This document shows positions 8,985 through 17,893 of a DNA stretch of 38,475 nt, one piece after another. The stretch comes from Candidatus Omnitrophota bacterium. GTDB lineage: Bacteria > Hinthialibacterota > Hinthialibacteria > Hinthialibacterales > Hinthialibacteraceae. Below the pieces are notes generated by a model. That model was not told the origin of the DNA and made no database searches. It worked only from the letters and a program-made list of their open reading frames with translations. Within the stretch, counting starts at the first letter, position 1. Every line of letters starts with the position of its first letter. The DNA lies in NCBI GenBank assembly GCA_040755155.1, contig JBFMBP010000101.1, positions 1 through 38,475 of the forward strand, in the 5' to 3' direction. The position numbers and the translations under genes were made by a program.

Positions 8985-10074
8985 AAACGCCAATCCCCGC
9001 GCCATCCACCGAACGCCGGAACAAACGGCGCCCTACAACCGGCTTTTCGACGCCATCCCCTGTTACGTTTCCGTCCAGGACCGCCATTTCCACATCCTGC
9101 AAGCCAATCAGGCTTTCAAAAAATCTTTTGGCGATCGGGTAGGGGATTTTTGTTATCAAGCCTATAAAGGATTGAATAAGCCATGCCATCAGTGCAATGT
9201 TGCGCGATCTTTTCAAGACGGCGAGATTCATTCCGGCGAAGAGGAGGTTCGTTCCCAGGATGGAAAGCCGATCCATATGATTGTCTATTCTTCGCCTTTG
9301 AAAGACGATGACGGCCGGATTGACGCCGTAATGGAAATGTCGATCGACGTGACGGAGATGAGACGACTTCAGGAACAATTGGCGTCGCTGGGAGCCTTGG
9401 TCTCCGGCATATCTCACAGCATCAAAGGCATCGCGATGGCGCTCGACGGCAGTTTATACGTCGTCAATTCAGGCTTCCGATCCAAAAAAGAAGACGTGAT
9501 CAAAAAAGGATGGGATATGGTCGAACGCAATGTTCAGCGCATATCCAATATGGTGCTCGACATCCTCTATTGTTCCAAAGAGCGCATGCCGGAGCGGGCG
9601 TCCGTTTCACCCGCAAAAATTGCGCACGACGCATGCAACCTATTGGAATCGAAAGCCAAAGAACAAGGCGTTGCGCTGCAACGCTCTATCCCGGAAGATC
9701 AAGGCGATTTTACGGCGGATAAGGAAAAACTGCACGCCGTCCTCGTCAATTTGATAACGAACGCCATTGACGCCTGTTTTAACGATCCCGATAAAACCGA
9801 TCATTTCGTTAAACTCTCCGTGGAATACGCCCCGGATCGAATCCTGTTTCATGTCGCTGACAACGGCACGGGAATCGGCGAAGATATGCAGCAAACGATT
9901 TTTTCCGCCTTCCAATCCACGAAAGGGGCGAAAGGCACTGGACTGGGCTTGTTCCTTTCGCAAAAGGCGGCCCGCGAACACAGTGGAAGCATCACGCTTC
10001 GGTCGGAATTGGGAAAAGGATCGACGTTCACGTTGCATATTCCCCGCCAAGATCCAATACGCCATCCATCTTAA
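8965..10074 (+). CDS. PAS-domain sensor histidine kinase of the redox module
   Basis: A soluble kinase of 369 residues. A PAS domain (about 25-135) contains C63, C74 and C77 in FCYQAYKGLNKPCHQC, an arrangement suited to a metal, haem or thiol sensor. The H-box GISHSIKG has H151 as likely phospho-acceptor. The ATPase domain shows an N-box (NLITNAIDAC), DNGTGIG and GTGLGLFLS. It lacks membrane segments and a receiver of its own. Its ATG lies inside the end of the preceding gene (20 bp overlap), so translation is coupled. The receiver fused to the upstream oxidoreductase is the obvious candidate partner. No DNA-binding output domain is encoded next to it. Confidence 0.9.
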   Translation: MMSSTSENANPRAIHRTPEQTAPYNRLFDAIPCYVSVQDRHFHILQANQAFKKSFGDRVGDFCYQAYKGLNKPCHQCNVARSFQDGEIHSGEEEVRSQDGKPIHMIVYSSPLKDDDGRIDAVMEMSIDVTEMRRLQEQLASLGALVSGISHSIKGIAMALDGSLYVVNSGFRSKKEDVIKKGWDMVERNVQRISNMVLDILYCSKERMPERASVSPAKIAHDACNLLESKAKEQGVALQRSIPEDQGDFTADKEKLHAVLVNLITNAIDACFNDPDKTDHFVKLSVEYAPDRILFHVADNGTGIGEDMQQTIFSAFQSTKGAKGTGLGLFLSQKAAREHSGSITLRSELGKGSTFTLHIPRQDPIRHPS

Positions 10075-10368
10075 GAACTTTCTCCTCCCCAGAGCCGTCC
10101 AAGAACGAGGAAGATATATAAAAAGGTCATTCTGCATTAGCGGAGTTCGCTTCGCTTCCCCCCATATGTATATGCAATCCTAAACCGCCCTAACATAAAA
10201 CGCCAGCGGATTCCTTCCATCCCGTTTTCGATCGATGCGAATCGGCGTTTTCTTTGCAAGTTAGGAAATCCCTATCGCGTTTCGATCATAAAACATGGGC
10301 GAATAGTTTGTTCGCCAGTCTCCCATCATTTCCTCTCCCAACGGGAAACGATATTATCGAACGATGGA

Positions 10369-12831
10369 TTATCGCCCATCGATTGGAGGGGCGTCCAGCG
10401 CGGACCGGACTTTTTGCAGGAGTTCGCCGAAGCGATACGGTTTGGCCGAAAATCCCGCCGCTTTGAAATGAGGCGGCAGACGGCTTGCCGCATCTTCTTT
10501 ATAGCCGCTGCTTATAATGATTTTCGCGCCGGGTTCTACGGCGAGAATCCGCTCCAGCAATTCGCCGCCGGATAAGCGCGGCAAAGAAAGATCGAGAATG
10601 ATAAGGCTGATGCGATCTTTTTCTCGAAGATAGATATCCAAACCTTCTTCGCCATCCGCCGCCAGAAGGATGGTATAGCCATATTCTGCGAGAAGCGATT
10701 TGCATAACTCGCGCAGCATTTTATCGTCGTCGATAATGAGGATGGTTTCCGTCCCGCCGTGGATTTCCTCTTGCCGGGGATAAAAAGCGAAATGGACATT
10801 TTCATTTGCGGCGGGAAGGAAAATTTTCATTGTCGTCCCTTTTCCTCTTTGGCTATCGACCTGAATCCATCCATCGTGCTGTTTGACGATTCCATAAACG
10901 CTGGGAAGACCCAATCCGGTTCCTTGTCCCACATCTTTCGTTGTGAAGAAGGGATCGAATATGCGATCCTGCGTCGTCTTATCCATACCCAAGCCATTAT
11001 CGGAAACGCCGATGACGGCGAATCGGCCGAGCCGGGAGAAGGGATAAAGAGCGACGTAATCTTTATCGATGTCGATCGACTCTGTTTTGATCTCGATCCA
11101 GAAACGATCGTTCCGCCGTTCGGGGACGATCTTGCCTTGCATCGCCTCCTGAATGGCGTCGCGGGCGTTGGCGCATAAATTCATAATCGCCGTTCGGATT
11201 TGTCCGGCGTCGGCGCGGACGTTCGGAAGATTCTTCTCGGCGGAGATTGTTATTTCGATGTTCGGGTCGATCGTCTGCCGCGCAAGACGATAGGATTCAA
11301 GGGCCACGTCATTCAAATTGATCCATTTCAATTTCATATCCGATTTCCGGCTGAAAGCCAGCAACTGTTGGATTAACTCCGCTGAGCGAACCGCCGCTTT
11401 CATCGCTTCCGAGAGATATTTGTCCAACTTTGGCTGGGAAGCGGTTTTGGCAAGGCCGAGATTGCCGATAATCGCCGTCAAGAGATTGTTGATGTTGTGC
11501 GCGACGCCGCCCGCCAATTGACCCACGGCTTCCAATTTGAGCGCATTGCGAAGCTGCTCTTCCAATTTTTTCTGATCCGTGATGTTTTCGTAGACGCCGA
11601 GAACGCCGATGACGCATCCTTGCGCATCCAGTAAAGGGATTTTGCTCGTACGAAGAAATTGTTTGGAGCCATCCAGTCCAATTTGCGGTTCTTCGTAATT
11701 CAATTTCGGTTTTTGAGTACGAATAACTTCCCAATCGTCGGCGCGGTAGGCTTCCGCTTGATCGGGAGCGGAATAATCGAAGTCGTCCGTTCCGACAATT
11801 TCATCCGGCGAATCAAGTCCGGCGTCGATCGCAAAGAGGCGATTACATCCCAAATAGTTGAGGTTAAGGTCTTTCCAAAACACGCGGGCGGGAATGGCGT
11901 CCAGGACGATTCGCAACATCCGACGCGATTCGCTCAAGGCTTTTTCCATCCTCACGCGCTCCGTAATATCGCCAAAGGCGACGGCGACGCCATAATTCTC
12001 AAGGGGGATGGGCGCCGCCGTTACGGAAAGCCAAACCACATCGCCGTCTTTTTTGACGATGCCCATTTCCACGTTTTGGATCAGACGGTTTTCATTCAAG
12101 GCTCGGACGCTGGCGTATTCCTTCGAAGGCATGGGCGAACCGTCGGGACGGACGATTTTCCAAGCCGGATCGTCAATGCGTCTTCGCAGATGCTCCTCTT
12201 TCGAGAAGCCGAGAAGCCTTACGGATTCGTCGTTGATTTCAAGGATGTTTCCCTTCTTGTCGGCAATACTGATTCCCAAAGGAAAAGAATCGAAAAGAAC
12301 TTTATATTTTTCCAAGTTGATTTTCGCTTCTTCCATTTTTTGCTTTATTTCCGAAATGTCCTCCAAATAGAGAAGCACTCTTTCCCCGCCATCGCCGCGC
12401 AACAGAGAAGCGGATACTATCACCTCTTTTTCTTGCTGGAAAATAGGGAGAACGGCTTCAATTTTGAAAAGTTCACGGGCTGGCTCCTTGGCGTCTCGAA
12501 CGGCGCGGCGCAACAAACAATCGGAACAATAAGAACCTTTCCCGCATTCCATGCCATTATCTTCACGATGGCTGCATTGAAGCGCCTCGCCCAAAGAAAT
12601 TCCAAGCAACCGAGTCAGAGGGAGGTTGGCATACTCTTGCGCTGCGCGATTAGCTGCGAGTATGCGGCAGTCCCGATCAATGGCGAAGAGGATGGCGGGT
12701 ACGCCTTCGAAGAGATTGGACCATTCTCTTTCCTTCTCGCGCATGGCCATTTCCGCTAGTTCGAGACTTGCCGCTCGAGAGCGCCAATATTCCAATTCTT
12801 GGAAAAGGTTCGCTTTTTCGGAATCGCTCAT
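10369..12831 (-). CDS. Hybrid histidine kinase with three PAS domains and a C-terminal receiver
   Basis: A protein of 820 residues without transmembrane segments. A short coiled coil (5-40) is followed by PAS1 (about 38-160), PAS2 (about 175-292), PAS3 (about 303-420), a HisKA domain with H445 in GGVAHNINN, an HATPase domain (DNGLGMD, GTGLGLPSVYG) and a receiver (about 693-815, LIILDLSLP acceptor, SAKPY lysine). PAS1 has four cysteines (C86, C96, C102 and C105), again suggesting metal or redox sensing. It converges on the kinase/oxidoreductase module and has no other response regulator beside it. No Shine-Dalgarno is clear before the ATG. The 294 bp separating the two kinase genes hold nothing I recognise. 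Confidence 0.9.
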   Translation of the reverse strand: MSDSEKANLFQELEYWRSRAASLELAEMAMREKEREWSNLFEGVPAILFAIDRDCRILAANRAAQEYANLPLTRLLGISLGEALQCSHREDNGMECGKGSYCSDCLLRRAVRDAKEPARELFKIEAVLPIFQQEKEVIVSASLLRGDGGERVLLYLEDISEIKQKMEEAKINLEKYKVLFDSFPLGISIADKKGNILEINDESVRLLGFSKEEHLRRRIDDPAWKIVRPDGSPMPSKEYASVRALNENRLIQNVEMGIVKKDGDVVWLSVTAAPIPLENYGVAVAFGDITERVRMEKALSESRRMLRIVLDAIPARVFWKDLNLNYLGCNRLFAIDAGLDSPDEIVGTDDFDYSAPDQAEAYRADDWEVIRTQKPKLNYEEPQIGLDGSKQFLRTSKIPLLDAQGCVIGVLGVYENITDQKKLEEQLRNALKLEAVGQLAGGVAHNINNLLTAIIGNLGLAKTASQPKLDKYLSEAMKAAVRSAELIQQLLAFSRKSDMKLKWINLNDVALESYRLARQTIDPNIEITISAEKNLPNVRADAGQIRTAIMNLCANARDAIQEAMQGKIVPERRNDRFWIEIKTESIDIDKDYVALYPFSRLGRFAVIGVSDNGLGMDKTTQDRIFDPFFTTKDVGQGTGLGLPSVYGIVKQHDGWIQVDSQRGKGTTMKIFLPAANENVHFAFYPRQEEIHGGTETILIIDDDKMLRELCKSLLAEYGYTILLAADGEEGLDIYLREKDRISLIILDLSLPRLSGGELLERILAVEPGAKIIISSGYKEDAASRLPPHFKAAGFSAKPYRFGELLQKVRSALDAPPIDGR

Positions 12832-12927
12832 GTTACACGCTTTTTATTTCGAAACGATGCCGAATCCAATCTTGACGAAGGATAAAGAAATCATCGTTTT
12901 GCTGAAAAACCATATTTGTTTTCAATC

Positions 12928-13080
12928 GAGGCTCTTGCAAAATGGATAAAGCCTACGCTTTAATTCTCCTCCCAAGTTTGGGGGGAGTTAGAGGGGGGGT
13001 GATTTTATTAGGTTTAAGGCAACCCCTTCCTTACCTTCCCCAGGCTTGGGGGAGGAATAATGGAATTTTGCAAGAGGCTC
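12928..13080. repeat. Intergenic palindromic repeat element A
   Basis: This lies in the 378 bp between the hybrid kinase and the metal permease, a stretch with no gene. Its ends are a 16-bp inverted repeat with one mismatch (core CTCTTGCAAAAT at 12932-12943 and ATTTTGCAAGAG at 13065-13076). Inside are two GC-rich palindromes, CTCCCAAGTTTGGGGGGAG and TTCCCCAGGCTTGGGGGA. It resembles a small non-autonomous mobile element and is related in layout to element B (14851-15011). It encodes no protein. Confidence 0.65.
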
Positions 13081-13209
13081 AATCCATTATTTCATTTCGC
13101 CCCAACCGTGTATAGGGATTTTTTATCGAGATAAAAAAATCAAATGAATTATCAATCCATAGAAGGTTGGACAGTTCGCGAGGACTAGGTTATTCCGTCT
13201 TCGAGCCGA

Positions 13210-14055
13210 TCAGGAATTCGCGGCGGGGTGTTTTTGCCCGCGGATTTTCAATTCTTTATATAAGGTGGAAAGAAGATAGACTGTCCCGGCGATGATGATG
13301 ATCGTGGCGCCAGCGGGAAGGTCGGGTTGGTAGGAGACAGCCATGCCGGAAGCGGTGAAGGCGATGCCCAGAAGAACGGCGAGCAGCATCATCTGTCCCA
13401 AACTGCGGGCGTAATGGCCCGCGACGGCGGCGGGAAGCGTCAGCAGGGCTATGACGAGGATGATGCCGACGACCTGGATCAAAGCCACTACCGTCAACGC
13501 GATCAGGCAGAGAAGCAGCAGATACATAGCTTCCACCCGCACTCCCTGCAAGCGAGCGTATTCCTCGTCGAAGCAGATTGCTAGAAACTGCTTGTAAAAA
13601 AGAAAAACGATGAGGGCGATGAGGGCGTCCAACAGGCCAATGGCGTAGATATCTTCCTGCGCGACCATCAGGATGTTGCCGAATAAATAGCTCATCAAAT
13701 CGGCGTTGTATCCCGGCGTGAGGGAAATGAAAATCACGCCTACCGCCATGCCGACGGCCCATAAAGCACCGATGATCGTATCTTCCCGCGTCCGCGTGCG
13801 CAGCGTGACGACGCCGATGGCGAGGGCGGCGGCGAGGGCGCAGGGAATAGCGCCGGTCATGGGATGCCATCCCATATAATACGCGAAGCCCATGCCGCCC
13901 AGGATGGTATGGGCGATGCCGCCGCTGATGAATACGATCCGCTTGACGACGACGTAGGAACCGATGACGCCGCAGGCGAAACTGGCGAGAATCCCCATGA
14001 TCATGGCGTTTTGCATAAAAGTTTGCGCGCGCAGCGCTTCCAAGAATTCCAGCAC
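13210..14055 (-). CDS. Zinc/manganese ABC transporter permease (ZnuB/MntB family)
   Basis: A polytopic membrane protein of 281 residues with about eight hydrophobic helices. It matches ABC-3 family metal permeases, with FISGGIAHTILGGMG near the start and the long hydrophobic run VGIILVIALLTLPAA. It should pass a divalent metal, zinc or manganese, across the inner membrane. The start is GTG at 14055, preceded by a purine-rich AAGGGAAGG; an ATG 13 codons in is an alternative. The ATPase gene lies 18 bp upstream. No solute-binding protein (ZnuA-like) is encoded in this window, so the transporter is incomplete here. Confidence 0.9.
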   Translation of the reverse strand: MLEFLEALRAQTFMQNAMIMGILASFACGVIGSYVVVKRIVFISGGIAHTILGGMGFAYYMGWHPMTGAIPCALAAALAIGVVTLRTRTREDTIIGALWAVGMAVGVIFISLTPGYNADLMSYLFGNILMVAQEDIYAIGLLDALIALIVFLFYKQFLAICFDEEYARLQGVRVEAMYLLLLCLIALTVVALIQVVGIILVIALLTLPAAVAGHYARSLGQMMLLAVLLGIAFTASGMAVSYQPDLPAGATIIIIAGTVYLLSTLYKELKIRGQKHPAANS

Positions 14056-14073
14056 TGGATTCCATCCTTCCCT

Positions 14074-14814
14074 TCAGACGATTTGTCCGTGATCGACAAG
14101 TTTCATGGGGACGTGATACATATCCTCAATCATCGCGCCGGTTATTTGGTTCGTGGGGTGCATGACCAGGCGGCGATTGAGACAGGCCACATGCTTGACT
14201 TGTTGAGAGACGACGCCCAGATCGTGGGACACGAGAATGATGGCGCATTCTTCGTTGAGAGCGCTCAGCAAATCGTAAATGCGTTTTTGAGAACGGCTGT
14301 CCACATTGGCCGTTGGTTCGTCCATAATCAACATGCGGGGGCCGCCGACGAGAGCGCGGGCGATAAGAGCGCGCTGCCGCTGGCCTCCGGACAAGTTGCC
14401 GAAACGATGATAACGGAATTCCGCCAGATCGACTTTCGCCAGGGCGTTTTCCGCCAACTCGCGGTCCTGCGGGCGGTAACGGCCGACGGCGGGCGCTTCG
14501 CCTAAGCGGCCCAGAAGCACTACGTCTTCTACATTGATGGGAAAATCCTTGTCGAGGTTAATCTGTTGTGGAACGTAACCAATCAAGCGAGACGCCAGCC
14601 GGGGAGGTTGTCCGAAAATTTCCACTATGCCCGAATCCGCCTTCAGCAACCCCAACAGGATTTTCAGCAATGTCGTTTTCCCCCCGCCATTGGGGCCGAC
14701 GACGCCAAGAAAATCTTTCTCTTCCAAGCAAAAAGAGACGTCTTCCAAGACGATTTCCTCTTCGTAAGAGAATTGAAGATTCTCTACTTGGACGGCGGTT
14801 CTCCTGGAATTCAT
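14074..14814 (-). CDS. Metal ABC transporter ATP-binding protein (ZnuC/MntA-like)
   Basis: A cytoplasmic ATPase of 246 residues that energises the adjacent permease. Walker A is GPNGGGKTT, the signature is LSGGQRQRALIARAL, Walker B is MLIMDEPTANVD and the switch histidine is in LVSHDLG. The length is usual for this family. I chose the ATG at 14814 because GAGGAG lies just before it; an upstream ATG at 14835 has no ribosome site. It is the first gene of a two-gene operon. The bound metal cannot be told from the sequence, and no Zur or MntR operator was recognised upstream. Confidence 0.92.
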   Translation of the reverse strand: MNSRRTAVQVENLQFSYEEEIVLEDVSFCLEEKDFLGVVGPNGGGKTTLLKILLGLLKADSGIVEIFGQPPRLASRLIGYVPQQINLDKDFPINVEDVVLLGRLGEAPAVGRYRPQDRELAENALAKVDLAEFRYHRFGNLSGGQRQRALIARALVGGPRMLIMDEPTANVDSRSQKRIYDLLSALNEECAIILVSHDLGVVSQQVKHVACLNRRLVMHPTNQITGAMIEDMYHVPMKLVDHGQIV

Positions 14815-14850
14815 CGCATCTCCTCGATTATCCAATTTTCAAGTTAGCAT

Positions 14851-15011
14851 CTCATGTTACGCAAGAAGGCCATTTTTCAAGGAATTTGCCGTCTTTACAA
14901 TTCCTCTCCCAAGATTGGGAGAGGTTAGGTGAGGGTTGATTGGATTGAACTTAAAACCCCTCACCCTAACCCTCTCCCAAAGGGCGAGGGAATGGAAATG
15001 CGCAACATGAG
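14851..15011. repeat. Intergenic palindromic repeat element B
   Basis: An element of about 161 bp with 13-bp terminal inverted repeats differing at one base (14851-14863 and 14999-15011; CTCATGTTACGCA against TGCGCAACATGAG). It contains a perfect palindrome CTCTCCCAAGATTGGGAGAG and the pair AGGTTAGGTGAGGGTT/CCCCTCACCCTAACCCTCTCCC, so the whole can fold back on itself. Positions 14899-14938 are an exact reverse complement of 19705-19744. It fills most of the 225-bp gap between the ABC ATPase gene and the end of the permease gene at 15040. Confidence 0.75.
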
Positions 15012-15039
15012 TTAGCATTATATTCCTGCGACATGGTTT

Positions 15040-16152
15040 TCAGGAAGATTTCACGCCGAACGGCTTCCTAACGGCGCCCATGACGCTTTTCCATTCCTTC
15101 GGCATGGGACGGTTCCATACGCCCTTGACGATCAAGAAGCCTAACGCCGCTCCCCAAAGGACGCTCCACGCCGTTTGCTCTTCGGCGTGGACGTGATTGA
15201 TGCCCATTGACGGCGAAATCTTCATAGCGGAATAGAATAAATTGACCAATTCGCCCGCGCATAAACTGAAAAAGACGATGGAAATCAAGTAGAGAATCAT
15301 GGAACGGCGTCCGATGATTTTCGAAATAACGGGGATAGCGCCGATATTCGTCGCCGGTCCCGCCAGCAAAAAAACCATAGCGGCGCCGGGAGACAATCCT
15401 TTGGCGATCATGGCGGCGGCGATCGGCGTGGAGGCGGAAGCGCAGATATACATGGGAACGCCGATGACGAGCATGAGAATCAAGGAACTGAATCCCTGCC
15501 CGGCCCATCCTTCGAAAATCATAGGCGGAAGCCATGCGCCGATGACGCCGGAAAGAACGAAACCCAACGCCAGCCAATAGGCTAGATCGTTCGATAAGTC
15601 AATATAGGCGAAACGGAAAATTTTGTAGAGCCAGGAATGGCGATTGGCGGTTTCGAGAATCGCGACGCCGTTGGCAGGCGCAGCAGGGGCGGCGTTTTTC
15701 TGGGTCTGGCAACGAGGGCAACTCGATTCTATCGCCGGCGCCGCTTCATCATGCTCCCCCCAACGGTTGACGATCATTCCCGCCGCCAAGGCCGTCAGGA
15801 ACGAGACAACCGGACGCAGGATGGCGATCGTCAGGTCCATGACGCCATACGTCAGCGCGATGGAATCGACGCCGGTTTCCGGAGTGGAGATGAGGAAAGA
15901 GGCCGTCGCCCCCCGGCTGGCGCCTTTTTGGCGCAATGCCGCCGCCGTCGGGATGACCGAACAGGAGCACAGCGGCAAGGGAACGCCGACAAGAGACGCC
16001 CAGAAGACGGATTTCCAATTCCGCTCGCCCAACAAGGAGGCGATCCGTCCCGCCGAAATAAACGTATTGACCAATCCCGCCGCAAAAAAGCCGAACAGGA
16101 GATAGGGTCCTGCAATCTGTAATTGACGCCATATTTCATAAAAAATCGTCAT
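15040..16152 (-). CDS. Permease of the DUF318/YraQ-ArsP type, probable heavy-metal efflux (SO_0444-like)
   Basis: A membrane protein of 370 residues with around eight to ten hydrophobic helices in two halves. It carries the family's PLCSCSVIP motif after the second helix and a matching VPMYICAS region in the second half. The central cytoplasmic loop contains a CPRC pair that may bind metal. Related proteins are proposed Cu/Zn efflux or organoarsenical permeases. I placed the start at the ATG 16152, which follows AGGAT, rather than at 16200. It lies downstream of the ABC transporter pair on the same strand but is separated from it by repeat element B. Its substrate is uncertain. Confidence 0.82.
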   Translation of the reverse strand: MTIFYEIWRQLQIAGPYLLFGFFAAGLVNTFISAGRIASLLGERNWKSVFWASLVGVPLPLCSCSVIPTAAALRQKGASRGATASFLISTPETGVDSIALTYGVMDLTIAILRPVVSFLTALAAGMIVNRWGEHDEAAPAIESSCPRCQTQKNAAPAAPANGVAILETANRHSWLYKIFRFAYIDLSNDLAYWLALGFVLSGVIGAWLPPMIFEGWAGQGFSSLILMLVIGVPMYICASASTPIAAAMIAKGLSPGAAMVFLLAGPATNIGAIPVISKIIGRRSMILYLISIVFFSLCAGELVNLFYSAMKISPSMGINHVHAEEQTAWSVLWGAALGFLIVKGVWNRPMPKEWKSVMGAVRKPFGVKSS

Positions 16153-16370
16153 GAAAGATATCCTAAGCCTTTCTCCATTATCTATACGGTATCCGCGCAA
16201 TGATGCGGAAGTATTTTTATTTCATACTATACTTTCTCTTTCCAGGAATAACATGGAGACGGCGAAATCCAAACAAATAAGGGAATGGCTTGGCATTCTT
16301 CGCTCGAACCTTATTTCATATCCAGATAGGAGGGCTGGCGACGCGGGCGGGATGACTGCGTATTCGGGAA

Positions 16371-17885
16371 TTACGAATCGGGGAACGTCATTTCCTCGAC
16401 GTAAATCTGCTGAAATTGCGGGTCTTCATTCAGAGAAATATGTTCGGTTTTTTTAATAATATGCTCCATTAGCATTTTTTGACGGTCGAATTGAAAAAGG
16501 GATAGTTTCGCTCCCAGCAGCGCCGTATTGCCGGAAGGAACGATTTTTTGCGGAGGAAAATTCAACAAGCCGATGCGGATGGCGCTTTGGATATTGATGT
16601 AATTGCCGAACGCTCCTGCCAGATAAACTCGGTCGATCTCTTCGATCTTGGCGCCAAGGCGATCCAACAAGATGCGGACGCCCGCCGCAATGGCGCCTTT
16701 GGCCAATTGCAATTCCCGGATGTCGCGCTGTTTCAGCGTAACGGGAGGACATACGATGAAAACTTCCTCTCCGCCGTTCAACCGTCCCGAAGGATGAATT
16801 TTTTTCAATTCCAATCCCGCCGCGATGGCGTCCACCAGGCCGCTGCCGCAAATTCCGCGCGGCTCTATTTCGCCCAATACGCGGCCAATCAGTTCGCCGT
16901 TTACGACGCGAACCTGGGACACCGCTCCGGCGGCGGCTCTCATGCCCATCGATATGCGGGCGCCTTCGAAAGCCGGTCCCGCCGCCGTCGAGGCGCAGAC
17001 CATCCGATCACGATTTCCCAAAACGATTTCGCCATTCGTGCCTAGATCGATGAGTCCAGCTAGGCGGGAACTTTCGTACATTTTCACGGCCATGATTCCG
17101 GCGAGAATGTCGCTGCCGACAAAGCCGCCCAGCCCCGGCAGAAAACGGACGAGGGGATCGCCGGGAAGACTCCATCCCAACGCGCTCGCGGGCGCTTCCT
17201 GCAATCCATCGTCCAACGGCTCGAAAGGGTATTGCCCCAACGGCTTGACGTTGATGCCGCAAAAAAGATTGTGCATCGCCGTATTGCCGGCGATAGCGAT
17301 GCTACCGATAGTATTTTCTGGAGGAATGGAATCGAGCAGGTCGAGAATCATCGAACCGATTTCCCGGCGGATGAGTTGGTTCAATATCTTCTGGCCATCC
17401 AAGTCCAAAGCGAAATGGATGCGGCTCATGACGTCTGCGCCGTGGCGGGCTTGGGGATTCAATGAACTTTTAACCGCGAGGACTTCGCCCGTTTGCAGGT
17501 TCAACAATTGCGCAGCGATGGTTGTCGTGCCAAGATCGACGGCGACGCCCAAACCTTCGCCGGGAACGAATTCAAACGCCGAATGATCGGCAAGAATTGG
17601 CGCTTCCCATTGCGCGATTTCCAGCGCGAGATCGTTTTCCGCCGCACACAGGCATGCCAACCGCCAACCCTGCGCCAGTTCCTCCGCCGTCAGAACGCTT
17701 TCCTGTTCCGGCGTTATGGGGATGTTTCCGTTGAGGACTTTGATGCGGCAGCCCCGGCATACGCCCCGTCCGCCGCAGGGAAATTCCACGCCGTAGTCGA
17801 AGAGAACGTCGCGCAAAGGCGCGCCCGCTTCGACATCGACTGTCTTACCCAGGGGTTGAATTTCGATTCGAACCAATTTTTTCAT
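16371..17885 (-). CDS. RACo-like corrinoid protein reactivase (2Fe-2S ferredoxin plus DUF4445/ASKHA domain)
   Basis: A protein of 504 residues that should reduce inactive Co(II) corrinoid back to Co(I) at the cost of ATP. The N-terminal ferredoxin carries C37, C43 and C46 (PCGGRGVCRGC) and C78. A linker follows, then an actin-like ATPase region with VAVDLGTTTIAAQL, AIAGNTAMHNL, LIDLGTNGEI and a C-terminal VYLAGAFGNYI. The length fits RACo/RamA-like activators of the 2Fe-2S type. I chose the ATG at 17885; the open frame runs further upstream but overlaps the methyltransferase gene. Last gene of the corrinoid operon, 8 bp after the UroD-like methyltransferase. Confidence 0.88.
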   Translation of the reverse strand: MKKLVRIEIQPLGKTVDVEAGAPLRDVLFDYGVEFPCGGRGVCRGCRIKVLNGNIPITPEQESVLTAEELAQGWRLACLCAAENDLALEIAQWEAPILADHSAFEFVPGEGLGVAVDLGTTTIAAQLLNLQTGEVLAVKSSLNPQARHGADVMSRIHFALDLDGQKILNQLIRREIGSMILDLLDSIPPENTIGSIAIAGNTAMHNLFCGINVKPLGQYPFEPLDDGLQEAPASALGWSLPGDPLVRFLPGLGGFVGSDILAGIMAVKMYESSRLAGLIDLGTNGEIVLGNRDRMVCASTAAGPAFEGARISMGMRAAAGAVSQVRVVNGELIGRVLGEIEPRGICGSGLVDAIAAGLELKKIHPSGRLNGGEEVFIVCPPVTLKQRDIRELQLAKGAIAAGVRILLDRLGAKIEEIDRVYLAGAFGNYINIQSAIRIGLLNFPPQKIVPSGNTALLGAKLSLFQFDRQKMLMEHIIKKTEHISLNEDPQFQQIYVEEMTFPDS

Positions 17886-17893
17886 CGGCGGCG

